Below, in pieces: positions 1 through 9,569 of a stretch of 64,000 bases of DNA. Each line of letters begins with the position of its first letter. Positions within the stretch are counted from its first letter, which is position 1. The notes under the pieces were generated by a model. That model did not search any database. It saw nothing but the letters and a program-made list of their open reading frames with translations, and was not told the origin of the DNA. A program made the position numbers and the translations under genes. The DNA lies in contig NC_083701.1 in NCBI RefSeq assembly GCF_033118175.1, forward strand, positions 13,163,501 to 13,227,500. The letters run 5' to 3'. The stretch comes from Dama dama (lineage: Eukaryota > Chordata > Mammalia > Artiodactyla > Cervidae).

Positions 1-143
1 CTCTGTCCCTGGGACTTCCCAGGCAAGAATACTGGAGTGCATTGCCTTTTCTTCTCCAGGGAATCTTCCAGACCCAGGGATCAAACCCAAGTCTCCTGCA
101 TTGGCAGGTGGGTTCTTAACCACCGAGTCACCAGGGAAGCCCC
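1..143 (-). mobile_element. Bov-tA SINE, cut by window edge
   Basis: This is the tRNA-derived head and part of the body of a Bov-tA SINE in reverse orientation. The complement of the head (ggcttccctggtgactcggt) lies at the right end. The rest of the copy is outside the window. Confidence 0.93.
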
Positions 144-171
144 TTTCTTTGTAAACAAGATCTTTAAAGAG

Positions 172-423
172 GTGAGTAAGTTAAAATGAAGCCACTTAGG
201 GTGAGATCATAATCCATAAGAGAGACACTGGAGATTCACACAGAGAAAAGGCCATGTGAGGACACAGAAAATGGCTGCCTGCAAGCCAAGGAGAGAGGCC
301 TCAGAAGAAACCAAGTCCTCTGACACCTCTCTTGGACTTCTAGGCTCCAGAACTGTGAGAAAATAAATTTCTCTTTAAGCCTCTCAGTCTGTGACATTTT
401 GTTACAGCATCTCTAGCAAACAA
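172..423 (+). mobile_element. MLT1-type ERVL-MaLR LTR fragment
   Basis: The order of motifs matches the 3' part of an MLT1C/D-like LTR. It has 'ggccatgtgaggacacag', then 'gcaagccaaggagagaggcc', then 'ctccagaactgtgagaaaat' with the AATAAA signal, and ends in 'tttgttacagcatctctagc'. It is an old non-coding solo LTR piece, and the subfamily is a guess. Confidence 0.75.
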
Positions 424-1238
424 ATCCAACTGAAAAATAGGAAATTATTCTTTATCTTTGCATCTCTTACACCTAACAAAATCATGGCTCCTATGATCAT
501 AAAGCAGACGATTATTGAATAAAAGGTCAAGAGGGCTTTTGATTTCCAACATACAGCAATGTGATTGGCTGTATTCCTTAAAATAAGGTTTGACTATCAA
601 ACAAGATGAAATGTATTTTCTCTTAATATACATGAAGTCAAGAGGGAGGGAGTTCAGGACTAGCAAAGGACTTCCTAGTTTTGGAGACTCTTTAATACTG
701 TTATATTACATTCTACCTCATGGTTCAATATAGCTGCTTAAGTGCCAACAATTACTGCTACATTCTAATGAGCTGGAAAAAAGAAGGGGTGCTCCCTCTT
801 TCTTTCCCATTAGGAAATCTTCAAAAGACACATTCAAGAAGGATACTTGTGTTTCTATCCTAGTGATGAGAAACTAGTCATGTGACCACACCTTGCAGCA
901 AGGGAGGCTGGGAAGTTTAGCCTTTATTCTGGGCAACCAAGTGCACAGCTGAAAGACAAAGATTCTATTATTAATGTGAGAGGAAAGTGTGACCCTTCTG
1001 GGCACTACATTTTCATGAGTTCTCCCAGTAGAATTCTGCAACCAGTGCAGCAGCCCAACCAACCTTCCCAGGGGCCTCTCTGCATAGCATCCTAGGGAGC
1101 AGGCTGGAAGCCACTAAGTCTAGATAAACAGAGCGAGAATCTCCTCTGCAAACAGGACGTGCCACCTCTAGAGGTCCTCACTGGGATCCAGTGGTGGAAA
1201 AGAGGAAATGGCAGAATACAAATGATATGTGCAAGACT
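424..1238. other. Stretch without recognised features
   Basis: No repeat or gene was recognised. Short open frames on the minus strand (445-666 and 874-1062) show no family resemblance and are probably chance. Confidence 0.5.
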
Positions 1239-1523
1239 TAGAGAACGAACTTATGGTGGTCAGGGAGAGAGAAGGATGGGGGATGGAATAGTTTGGGACT
1301 TTGGGAAGGTCATGGACATACTGGTATATTTAAAAATGGATAACCAACAAAGGCCTACTGTATAGCACATGGAACTCTACCCAATGTTATGTGCCAGCCT
1401 GGATGGGAAGGGGTTTGTGGGAAAATGGATACATGCGTATGTAAGACTGAGTTTCTTTGCTGCTCACCTGAAACTATCACAACATTATCAATCATCTTTA
1501 TTCCAATACAAAATAAAAAGTTA
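1239..1523 (+). mobile_element. Cetartiodactyl L1 3' UTR fragment
   Basis: The segment runs from 'tagagaacgaacttatgg' through 'ggataaccaacaaaggcctact' style text and 'tatagcacatggaactctac' to 'ctgaaactatcacaacatta' and an A-rich end. This order is typical of the L1 3' UTR in cetartiodactyls. It is diverged and has no coding content. Confidence 0.8.
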
Positions 1524-2082
1524 GAAGAATGATCTGTGCAGACTCCCTGAGGGGCTATCTGGGGCAGGGAGTACAAAAGACTGTGTGTTGGGAGTTGGGG
1601 GGACATGGATAACCAGCCTCTCCTGTCCCAGAGATGAGATGTAATGCAACTTGTCCTGGAGTCAATGAGCCACATCACCAACCTGGATGCAGAAGCAGGA
1701 AGAGATGATGAGGGAGGCAGAGGAAAGCCCCCTCCAGTTCTGGACATGTCCCCCGAGAGATCTGCCTGCCTCCTTAAGCGTGTCTAGGTGCCAACCATCA
1801 GAAGGCAGCACTGCTGTACCTCTGCAGGTCCAATGGGGGGTCAGCTGGAGCATCAGCTGTGGAGGGCCTGGAAGTCATGCCTCCTTGAGCTTGGACAGGA
1901 GTCTGTCGGGGCCACTGGAGAATCGCTATGAAAGTACTCCTGGGGCAGCTGACAGCTCCTCGCAGAAACTACAGGGCACACTCTTAACAGGTGAGGTTAA
2001 ACACAGCATCCTACTAGGAGAGCCCAGGGTGGGAACAGGCTGGAAAGAAGACTCAAGGAGCTCCTGATGCGGGGGACCTGCC
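1524..2082. other. Stretch without recognised features
   Basis: Moderately GC-rich DNA. A plus-strand open frame at 1687-2067 (126 codons) overlaps opposite-strand frames of similar length, and no domain was recognised. Chance is the likely explanation. Confidence 0.5.
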
Positions 2083-2197
2083 TCCTTTCAAGTTCTGGTC
2101 CGCCACTTGCCAGCGAGGTGACCTTGGGCAGGCCACCTCCCTTTGTTGAGGCTCAGTCTCTAAAGCTAAAAGTGACAAGACTGAATCAAATCATGCC
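2083..2197 (+). mobile_element. MIR SINE fragment
   Basis: The MIR core 'gccacttgccagcgaggtga' followed by 'ccttgggcaggccacctccc' and 'gaggctcagtctctaaagct' matches the middle of MIR in forward orientation. Confidence 0.8.
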
Positions 2198-2261
2198 TGG
2201 GCTTCCAGTCAGCTCTGGAATTTCAACTTTGGCTCTGTGTGATTCTGCATTACAACCACGG

Positions 2262-2346
2262 TGGTTGTTGTTGTTCAATGGCTAAGTCGTGTCCAACTCT
2301 GTGATCCCATTGACTGCAGCACGCCAGGCTCCTCTGTCCTCCACAG
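2262..2346 (-). mobile_element. BovB 3'-end fragment (ART2A-like)
   Basis: A short reverse copy of the BovB terminus. It has 'ctaagtcgtgtccaactctg' and then 'gcagcacgccaggctcctct', the BovB wording rather than the Bov-tA body. It starts after a GTT-rich run. Confidence 0.7.
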
Positions 2347-2544
2347 AAGGTGGGAACAAGAGGAACACACCTGTGAGTTCTTCCTGGAATCCCTAGCCCT
2401 CCATATTATTTTTCGCTACCCCATTTTCCAGGGTCTTTGGCTTGTAGCTCCTTCAATGATCCAAAATAAAGTTTGTCTTCTTATATTTTCCAAGTCCCAG
2501 AGGCTTCATTTATTCCCTCCCCAATCAAAGATCAATTTCCACAC

Positions 2545-3075
2545 GGCAGCTAGAGTGACCCTAAAATGCAAATTACCCACAGAAAATCCCTTGCTGACAG
2601 TCCACTGCTCTTAGTGTAAAGCCAGTCTCCATACTAGGACCTACAAGCCCAGCATCGCTTGGCTCCTGCCCACCCCCCAGCCTCCCAACGGACATCTTGC
2701 TCCCACCTTGTTACCCAAGGCCACACCGTCTCTTCAGTTTCTCAGCGCTGCCAAAGTGTCTCCCATCTCAGGACCTTTGCCTGAACATCTTCCCCATTCC
2801 CTGTAGCTGATCCTTCAGGTTTTGGCTTCAAGCTCACCTCTGCAGAGAGGGCTTCACTGGGCCCCCATCACATCTTGTGTTCCCTGTTTCATCTTTCTCA
2901 GCCCAGTGTTTACTCCTGGTGTATTTAAACTGCTTTAGTGATCTATTTACTTTTCCTTTATTGATTTAATTTGGGTTGGCACACCCAGGGGAGCAGGGAT
3001 CTGGTCTATAAATATGTATAATACTATATGCTAAGGGCTAAGTGATGGAGGCAGTCACAGGATAGTGAAATAAAT
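2545..3075 (+). mobile_element. LINE-2 fragment
   Basis: The text follows the 3' part of L2: 'tagtgtaaagccagtctcca', 'ctacaagcccagcatcgctt ggctcctgcc', 'ctcaggacctttgcctgaac', 'cagagagggcttcactgggc'. It ends with an AT-rich 3' UTR. Inactive and old. Confidence 0.75.
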
Positions 3076-3394
3076 GTGTGTTTGCATAAATATCTAAAAC
3101 ATTTAACAATGCATATGTTGAAGAAAGGACAGAGAGAGGAAGAGAGGATGGGAGGGAAGGGGAAAGAGAGGAAGGAAGGATGCAAAATCTGGGATTTTGC
3201 AGAACTGAAATCTAGGTCTGTCTACCTCAAATACCACTTACTTCCCATGCCCTGCTTTGTCATCAATCAATGAACAAACCATCCTAAGGCTGGCACCAAG
3301 CTGGGGAATATGGATAATTAAGGCGCTTACAATGTAATTGAGGAAGCAAAACTAGCACACATATAACAGGACAGTGGACGTGAAAAACAAAAAG
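3076..3394. other. Stretch without recognised features
   Basis: Contains a purine-rich run at about 3121-3185 (AGAG/GGAA type) and otherwise nothing recognised. Confidence 0.45.
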
Positions 3395-3717
3395 AAGCCA
3401 TTAGCAAAGTTTTTTGTAGAAGCATATTAATTATGGAGAATGATACTTAGGACACATTTTTAACTAAAAGCAAATTAGAAAGCAGCATGTTTTCTATGTG
3501 TGTATATACACATATAGACAAAGAAAAAGGTTCTGGATGATTACACACCAAAGTGTCAACCGACTATATTCAAATGAGGTGATTACTTGTATTAATTTGT
3601 TTATTGCTGTTGATTTAAATTTTATGTAGCTATTATCATTTTTTTTTTTTTTGGAACAAGAAAATTGTAGTCAAAGTTACTTTTTATATAACAAGTTACT
3701 TTTAAACACACATGTAA
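3395..3717 (+). mobile_element. Old L1M-type 3' UTR fragment (tentative)
   Basis: AT-rich sequence with 'tgtgtatatacacatataga' and 'tacacaccaaagtgtcaacc', followed by T-rich text. This resembles L1ME/L1M 3' UTRs. Divergence is high, so the family is uncertain. Confidence 0.45.
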
Positions 3718-4157
3718 GTCCACAGGAAGCTGCAATGGTCCACTGTGATTCCCATAGGAAGGGTAGGCCAATGGTCAAGAGTGGCTTCTAGAAGGAGGGG
3801 AAGGCATGAACTGAAGTGGTTCAGGCAGGAAGGGAGGATATTTCCTGCTGTCATTTGTTCACAATGACCCTGGCAGCGGTGCCTGACCCCTCATCAGTGC
3901 TCTGCTTCTTCAGGCCTTAAAGCAGAAGTGCGGCATATTGGCTGGGCCCTTGAGAGGCCTCTCTGGTCTGACCTTGACCTAGAGTCCTTCTACACACCCT
4001 CAAATTCAAAGTGTCTTGATAGCATCCTTTCCTGGAAAAGCTCATGATCTTGTATCACCCGGGAAGAAGGAGCGAGTGAACCAGGTGGTGCCCTACGCAA
4101 TGATGTGGAGAGAGGGAGCTGAGTGAAGTGGCCTCGGTGGGTGACCAGCTCCCCGTC
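3718..4157. other. Stretch without recognised features
   Basis: No repeat or gene recognised. The opposite-strand frame at 3990-4331 runs into the MIR that follows and is not credible. Confidence 0.45.
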
Positions 4158-4300
4158 GGTCAGCTGGCTGACCCGGGGCAAGTCGCTTAATCTTGGAGCT
4201 TCCGGTAACTCATCTGTAAAATGGCACAATGGCTCTCTCACGGGGCTCTTACAGGGGTCAAGTGGGACAAGTTCTGTGAAATGAATGAGAAAAGGGTAGA
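4158..4300 (+). mobile_element. MIR SINE fragment
   Basis: Contains 'ctggctgacccggggcaagt' with 'aactcatctgtaaaatggca', the MIR core followed by its 3' part. Confidence 0.75.
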
Positions 4301-4338
4301 AACAGTTGCTTTCTAAGCAATAACTGTCCACACATGCT

Positions 4339-4590
4339 GCTGCTGCTGCTACTGCTAAGTCACTTCAGTCGTGTCCGACTCTGTGCGACCCCATCCCTGG
4401 GATTCTCCAGGCAAGAACACTGGAGTAGGTTGCCATTTCCTTCTCCAATGCATAAAAGTGAAAAGTGAAAGTGAAGTCACTCAGTCATGTCCGACTCTTT
4501 GCGACCCCATGGACTGCAGCCTACCAGGCTCCTCCGTCGGTGGGATTTTCCAGGGAAGAGTACTGGAGTGGGGTGCCATTGCCTTTTCCA
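4339..4590 (-). mobile_element. BOV-A2 SINE with internal deletion
   Basis: A dimeric BOV-A2 in reverse orientation. It begins with a TGC/CAG run and has the two BovA halves joined by 'gcataaaagtgaaaagtgaa'. About 27 bases are missing from the left half after 'gcgaccccat' compared with the copy at 52.9 kb. The perfect 13-base target duplication 'gtccacacatgct' flanks it at 4326-4338 and 4591-4603. Confidence 0.95.
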
Positions 4591-4603
4591 GTCCACACAT
4601 GCT

Positions 4604-4945
4604 AGCAAGTAATTATCCTACGGAAATTCACCAGGAGGAGCAGCAGCACACCTCTGTTGAATAACCAAGAAGGTACATTCAACGGAAGGTACATCACAGT
4701 CCCTGCCCATTCTGACCTCTGACCTCTGGAGATTGAGATGTCTGGGCAGATGGCCATAGAGGGAATACCCATAGAATGTGCCCAGGAGGAAATCAGGTGC
4801 TGCCGGTTTGCTGGTCAGAAAGGAAACCTCTCCAAAGAAGGGGTTGGTGGATGAAGAGGAGCCTTGCAGAAAACATTTTCCTACTGAGCACCTACTGTGT
4901 GCCAGGAACCGGATTCTCTCTAATATAAGACCTTACCAGGAGTTG
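4604..4945. other. Stretch without recognised features
   Basis: Only a short old motif, 'gagcacctactgtgtgccag' (4887-4906), is familiar. It is the reverse of the L2/MIR 3' end. Nothing else was recognised. Confidence 0.45.
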
Positions 4946-5162
4946 GCTTCCCAGGCGGTGCTAGTGGTGAAGAATCTGTCTGCCAGTGCTGGAGACATAA
5001 GAGATGCGGGTTCAATCCCTGGGTCAGGAAGATCCTCTGGAGGAGGGCATGGCAACCCACTCCAGTACTCTTGCCTGGAGAATCCCATGGACAGAGGAGT
5101 CTTGTGGGCTACAATCCATAGGGTCACAAAGAGTCGGGCCAGACTGAAGCGACTTAGTATGC
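4946..5162 (+). mobile_element. Bov-tA SINE, near full length
   Basis: It has the tRNA-Glu-derived head, the 'ttcaatccctgggtcaggaa' B-box area and the BovA body ending 'gactgaagcgacttagtatg'. Imperfect flanks 'accaggagtt' (4936-4945) and 'accaggtagtt' (5163-5173) look like a target duplication. Confidence 0.95.
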
Positions 5163-5173
5163 ACCAGGTAGTT

Positions 5174-5987
5174 ATCATCACCACCATTTGAAAAAAGAGG
5201 AACGCGAGGTGCAGAGCATGCGGATCACGCAGCCAGAAAATGGCCTCTCTGCTTTCACTCTGCTCACAGCGATCAGTCTCCACCGGAGTGGAGGGGCCAC
5301 CACCGGAAGTGCAGGTTTTGTCGAAAGACTGATGGTGCGGTGAAGAGGGGACAGGGGTGACTTGAGAAGCTCTCTGTTTCCCTCGGCAGCTGTTTTTCCA
5401 TTCTCACCTGTGCCCTGCATCGACCCTGTTGATCGCAGAGTCATCATCCCACCATCAGCTTTGAAAGTGCACAGTTCCCCTGGTGTTCAAAGCTTCCTGC
5501 GCTCTTCTTTGTGAGGTTCTAAACCCTGGGGCTTTTCTCTCTCTCCCCAGAATGTGAGGGTCTCAGCCACAGCCCTGGGGCTACAGAAGGGCCAAGGCTC
5601 AGGGGCAGGAGTCAGCCACACCTCACCATCTTCACCTTTGTCCTCTCTTTGGGGTTAGGAGTGTCTGTTGTCCTGACCTTCTGGAGGAAAAAGGAAGAAA
5701 AAGATCTGCTGAGTATGAAATGGTAGCAAAACAAGGGCGTAGCCTGCATCTCTCAGCTGGCACAATGGGCAGGAATCCTTTCAAGTAAAGACTGCAGAGT
5801 GCTCGATAAATGCCACGCAATCTAGAAAGATCCCCATCACCACATCACAAAATCAAGATCCTGAGAGGTTTCTAACTGTGGGTCTTAACTCTCAAGAGGA
5901 AAGACAACATATAACACAGATCTTTGGCGATCTCTCTCCCAAACCAGCAAATATATGACTTACTGTGTTATAAAAATAGCTAGCTAG
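5174..5987. other. Stretch without recognised features
   Basis: No confident repeat or gene. The first 60 bases weakly resemble a reverse MIR. Short opposite-strand frames at 5178-5447 and 5632-5820 have no recognisable domain. Confidence 0.45.
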
Positions 5988-6175
5988 TTACAATGTTTTG
6001 GGCACCTGATACACTAGCTGATTTAATATCCACAGCCACCCAACTTGGTAAGTATCACTGTTGCCACTTTACAGACTGGAATATTAAGGCTAAGCAAGGC
6101 TAACTACAGTGTCCTAGGTCATTCCAGTGATAACAATGGGAGAGTGAATCAGAAACCTGAGTACTTTGTGCCCTG
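5988..6175 (-). mobile_element. MIR SINE fragment
   Basis: A reverse MIR with 'ctgatttaatatccacagcc', 'gccactttacagactggaat' and 'gagagtgaatcagaaacctg' in the expected order. Confidence 0.75.
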
Positions 6176-6611
6176 GACAGAGTGGATCCCTTCTGCTCCC
6201 TGTCAACATCCTATCCATGGGTACCATGTAGTCAGCTGTATCTAGTGGGTCATCCCTTTTTATCTTGACTCATCTCCTGTGTGGTTCCCTAAGCCTGGAC
6301 TTGGTTCAGGACACAAGACCAATCCCTAATGAGTCTGCGAACAACTCACTAGTGGCTTGAGTTTCTTTTCACACAGAAATGAAAGTAACACCGTCTTAAA
6401 AGGAGAGTAGGAAAGCACAGAAAAGTCAGTTCTGCCCATGCCAGAATAATGTGGTAGAATTAGAGCGTCAAAGGAAAAATTTAGCGTCTTAGAGAGGGCA
6501 GTGAGAATACATGCTAGCTACTTGTTTTCAGTTGGTAACTGCCCACACACCTGCAATCAGGGGAAAATGAAATCTGTGGTCACCTACAGACAGGGTGCCC
6601 TTGACATTCGG
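6176..6611. other. Stretch without recognised features
   Basis: No repeat, gene or RNA element recognised. Confidence 0.45.
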
Positions 6612-6804
6612 AGCCGGAGCCACAAAGATTTGCTATTGAGTCTGGTAGTATATATTTGAGGCTTTGTAGGTCATACATTTCTCTCAAAACTACTAAACTC
6701 CATCCCTGTGGCAGAAAAGCAAAGCTGTGTTCCAATAAAGCTTTATTAACAAGATCAAGCAATGGGCCATTCTTGGTGTGTGAGCCATAGTTTGCTGATT
6801 CCTG
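6612..6804 (+). mobile_element. hAT-Charlie (MER1-like) fragment
   Basis: Contains 'gaggctttgtaggtcataca', 'gtgttccaataaagctttat' and a right terminal repeat 'catagtttgctgattcctg'. These match the right-hand part of a nonautonomous Charlie element. The left end is missing. Orientation follows its relative at 8507. Confidence 0.7.
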
Positions 6805-6855
6805 GCTTAGGACAGACACAACAATAGACTATTTAATGAGAATTGGTAGTATGGT

Positions 6856-7086
6856 AGGCACTCCACATATTTGATAGGTGCACTTCACACAAAGTGTGAA
6901 TAGACAGGTGCACTTCACACAAAGACATTGTGGGTTCAGTGCCAGACCACTGCAAAACGGCAAATATCACAATAAAGTGAGTCACATGCAGTTTTTATTT
7001 TCTCAGTTCACATAAAAGTTGCATTTGCACTATGCTGTATGTAGTATGTTAACTGTGCAACAGCAGTATGTTTAAAAAACAAGGCT
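6856..7086 (+). mobile_element. Tigger-type DNA transposon, left part
   Basis: The text 'gttcagtgccagaccactgc', 'tatcacaataaagtgagtca' and 'gttaactgtgcaacagcagt' resembles a Tigger (Tc1-mariner) element. It resumes at 7538 after a CHR SINE and an L1 piece. A 19-base unit is repeated inside it at 6876-6894 and 6906-6924. Confidence 0.6.
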
Positions 7087-7088
7087 CA

Positions 7089-7380
7089 GGACTTCCTTGG
7101 TAGCACAATGGATAAGAATCCACCTGCTAACACAGGGGACTGCGTTCAATCCCTGGTCCAGGAAGACTCCACGGGACTCGGAACAACTAAGTCCAAGAAC
7201 CGCAACTGCTGAGGCCTGTGCACCTAGTGCCTATGCTTGGCAACCAGAGAAGCCGGCGCAATGAGAAGCCCACGCACCTCAACAAAGAGTAGCCCCGCTC
7301 TCTGCAACTAGAGGAAGCTTACGCAGCAATGAAGATCCAGTGCAGCCAAAAATAAAGAAATAAAATTATTTTTTAAAAAG
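7089..7380 (+). mobile_element. CHR-type SINE (long form)
   Basis: Starts 'ggacttccttggtagcacaa' and continues with 'gagaagccggcgcaatgaga', 'acaaagagtagccccgctct' and 'gtgcagccaaaaataaagaa'. This is the long tRNA-derived cetartiodactyl CHR SINE, inserted in the Tigger-like element. Confidence 0.85.
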
Positions 7381-7396
7381 TGTATATGACTTGATT

Positions 7397-7537
7397 AAAA
7401 CATACTTTACTGCTATGGATGATGAGGGTTGTACGACAATGTGACTGTACTTAGTACTCTGAACTGCACTGTTAAATGTGGTTAAAATAGCATGTTTTAT
7501 ATTATGAGACTTTTACCACAATTAAAAAAAAAAATTT
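7397..7537 (+). mobile_element. L1M 3'-end fragment
   Basis: Contains 'tggttaaaatagcatgtttt', 'gagacttttaccacaattaa' and a poly-A tail, the usual end of old L1M elements. The sides ('ttaaaacatactttactgct' and 'tttaaattttattgct') are similar and may be a worn target duplication in the Tigger host. Confidence 0.55.
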
Positions 7538-7652
7538 AAATTTTATTGCTAAAAAATTGCCAAACCTGAAAATGCAAAGCTGCCACAAATATCTTCAATT
7601 TGTAAAAAATGCAGTATCTGCAAAGCATAATAAAACCAGGCACGCCTGTATC
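7538..7652 (+). mobile_element. Tigger-type DNA transposon, right part
   Basis: The text 'attgctaaaaaattgccaaa' and the end 'atctgcaaagcataataaaa ccaggcacgcctgta' fit the right terminus of a Tigger element. It continues the piece at 6856-7086. Confidence 0.6.
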
Positions 7653-7659
7653 TCCTTCC

Positions 7660-7915
7660 ACTAATAGGTGTTTGCTGTGTGCTTACCACAGGCCAGGCAC
7701 TATTCTAGGCACAGGACTTCAGTTCGGTAAAAGACAAAACCCAGCTCCCCAAGCTTACCTGACACGGAAGCCTGTCTCCACCCCTCCCCAGGAGGAACCA
7801 TCACCCCCGCTTTCCAGATGCAGGAAAGAGGTTCAGAGAGGAAACATCTCAGAGCCCATGAGGAGCAGAGCTAGGATGCCAGGCTAGATCCCATATCTCA
7901 GTTCTTGGTACCACT
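7660..7915 (-). mobile_element. MIR SINE fragment
   Basis: The order 'ggccaggcactattctaggc', 'ctttccagatgcaggaaaga ggttcagagagg' and 'gagcagagctaggatgccag' is a reverse MIR, somewhat diverged. Confidence 0.65.
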
Positions 7916-8289
7916 TCATGCCATCCCTCACGTTAGAATCAAGACCCTCGACTCACCCTCCATGCCAGCCCCGGGTCTCACTCTTCCAAGCTGTCAACCG
8001 TATGCTGAGCTAAACTGCAGCTGTGGGAAACTTCAGTACAGTGTAAGCCTCCATTTCAAAACCTAAGGCAAGAAAGGAAGCAGTGGAAACCAGCGACCTC
8101 TAAGAAGTCCAGGGCCACAGCCTCATCTATGTCTGGGATGCAGACATTCCCACCACCGCCCCAGCCTCTCCCACAGGGTCCCACAGACCTCGGCCTCAGG
8201 GAGGGCCCGGAGCAGGAGGAGGCGCTAAGAAACACAGCCCTGCTGTCTGAAGGCCACTGTGCCCCAGCGGGCCGGCCATCCTCTTCTGG

Positions 8290-8290
<1 letters not shown>
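7916..8290. other. Stretch without recognised features
   Basis: No repeat or gene recognised. The open frame at 8129-8380 reads through the TG microsatellite and is not a gene candidate. Confidence 0.45.

Positions 8291-8336
<46 letters not shown>
8291..8336. repeat. (TG)23 microsatellite
   Basis: Uninterrupted TG dinucleotides over 46 bases. The purity suggests a polymorphic locus, and alternating purine-pyrimidine DNA can adopt Z form. Confidence 0.98.
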
Positions 8337-8337
<1 letters not shown>

Positions 8338-8506
8338 CTTGGATCTCCAAATAAAAGAGCTCTCTGTGGGAGGGAATTAAGACAGAAAGGGAAAGAGAGG
8401 GGAAGAATGGACTTTTCTTGAGCTTCCACTTGATGCTCGTTCTTTAAGAGCCATTCCATCTCCAGACAAGGGGCTGGGTACACGCCGCTGCTCTCATTTC
8501 ATAGAC

Positions 8507-8944
8507 CAGGGATCGGTAGACTTTTTTTGTAAAAGGCCAGGTAGTAAATATTTTTGATTTTGTGAGCCATGCAGACTCTCTCAAAGCTACTCAACTACAC
8601 CATTATTGTGTGAAAGCTCTTCACACATTGTTACTGTGTAGACAGTACATACATGAAGAAGCATGGCTGTTTATCAATAAAACTTTATTTATAGACACCA
8701 AAGTCTGATTTTCCTCTAATTTCCAAGTATTATGAAATAGTCTTCTTTTTTTTTTTAATTCAAAAGATGTAAAGATGTTTACGTTTCCATTTAACTTAAT
8801 TCGCTTTTAAAATGTACATTCAGAGACATAACATTTTAAAGGTAAAAATCATTTAAAATGCAGCGCCCATTCTTAGTTCATGGGCTTCCTACAAAGGTGT
8901 AATGGGTTGGATGTCGTCCAGAGGTCACAGTTTGCTGACCTCTG
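8507..8944 (+). mobile_element. hAT-Charlie nonautonomous element with both ends
   Basis: The left end 'cagggatcggtagactttt' and the complement of the right end 'cacagtttgctgacctctg' form related terminal inverted repeats. Flanks 'tcatagac' (8499-8506) and 'tcctagat' (8945-8952) agree at 6 of 8 positions, as expected for an 8-base hAT duplication. Interior text such as 'ataaaactttatttatagac' matches the MER1/Charlie group. There is no transposase frame. Confidence 0.85.
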
Positions 8945-9032
8945 TCCTAGATGATGTCACTGCTATGCAGGAATGTTGGGCTTATGCCTTAATCACGTGG
9001 TATAAAAGTCTAACCCAGAACCTAAGCTTGCA

Positions 9033-9246
9033 AGTTATTGTTTTTGTTCAGTCCCTAAGTCGTGTCCAACTCTTTTGTGACCCCATGGACTGTAGCCTGC
9101 CAGGCTGCTCTGTCCATGGGATTTCCCAAGCAAGAATACTGGAGTGGGTTGCCATTTCCTTCTCCAGGGGATCTTCCTGACCCAAGGATGGAATTCGAGT
9201 CTCCTGCCTGGCAGGCGATTCTTTACCACTGAGTCACCAGGGAAGC
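9033..9246 (-). mobile_element. Bov-tA SINE with target duplication
   Basis: A reverse Bov-tA copy ending in the complement of 'ggcttccctggtgactc'. Flanks 'cctaagcttgca' (9021-9032) and 'cctaagtttgca' (9247-9258) are a 12-base duplication with one mismatch. Confidence 0.95.
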
Positions 9247-9340
9247 CCTAAGTTTGCAGATTGCTGGTGTAGAATTCCTAGGGTTTTAGCAAAAGCTTAT
9301 CTGTCTTTGACAATTGCAGGTAAAACAGTAAAGGCTTTCA

Positions 9341-9360
9341 CTCATTCATTCATTCATTGA
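9341..9360. repeat. Short (TCAT)n tract
   Basis: Four to five ATTC/TCAT units. Such tracts often mark the tail of a reverse L2, but too little follows to name one. Confidence 0.6.
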
Positions 9361-9424
9361 TCCTTTAAAATGTGCAGATCTAAGAAGTGGAAAGTATTCA
9401 TGTCAAGAGCCCCTTTTAAGCCTT

Positions 9425-9545
9425 GAAACAATTCTTGAGACAGTTGGTTATTTACCACATTTATCTCCATTTTTCCAGATGAGAGCACAGAGGTATAGAG
9501 AAAAGCCGTGTTCTTTCCATTTTCTCAGCTGCTTAGTCATTGTGG
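9425..9545 (-). mobile_element. MIR-like fragment (weak)
   Basis: The text 'tatctccatttttccagatg agagcacagagg' followed by 'ctcagctgcttag' resembles a diverged reverse MIR. Confidence 0.45.
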
Positions 9546-9569
9546 GGGTGAGATGTTTTCCTTAAGGTG

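Noticed and set aside
172..423. LTR fragments at 172-423 and 46598-47036 considered as part of a provirus
   Set aside because: No gag, pol or env-like sequence or paired LTR is present; they are isolated old LTR remnants in different contexts.
5178..5447. Possible conserved exon opposite 5.2-5.4 kb
   Set aside because: No splice signals in consistent positions and no recognisable protein similarity.
9035..9229. Open frames whose translations share phrases such as DPMDCSPPGSSVHGI or KSRTRLSD
   Set aside because: They recur at every Bov-tA, BOV-A2 and BovB end and are translations of these repeats, not genes.
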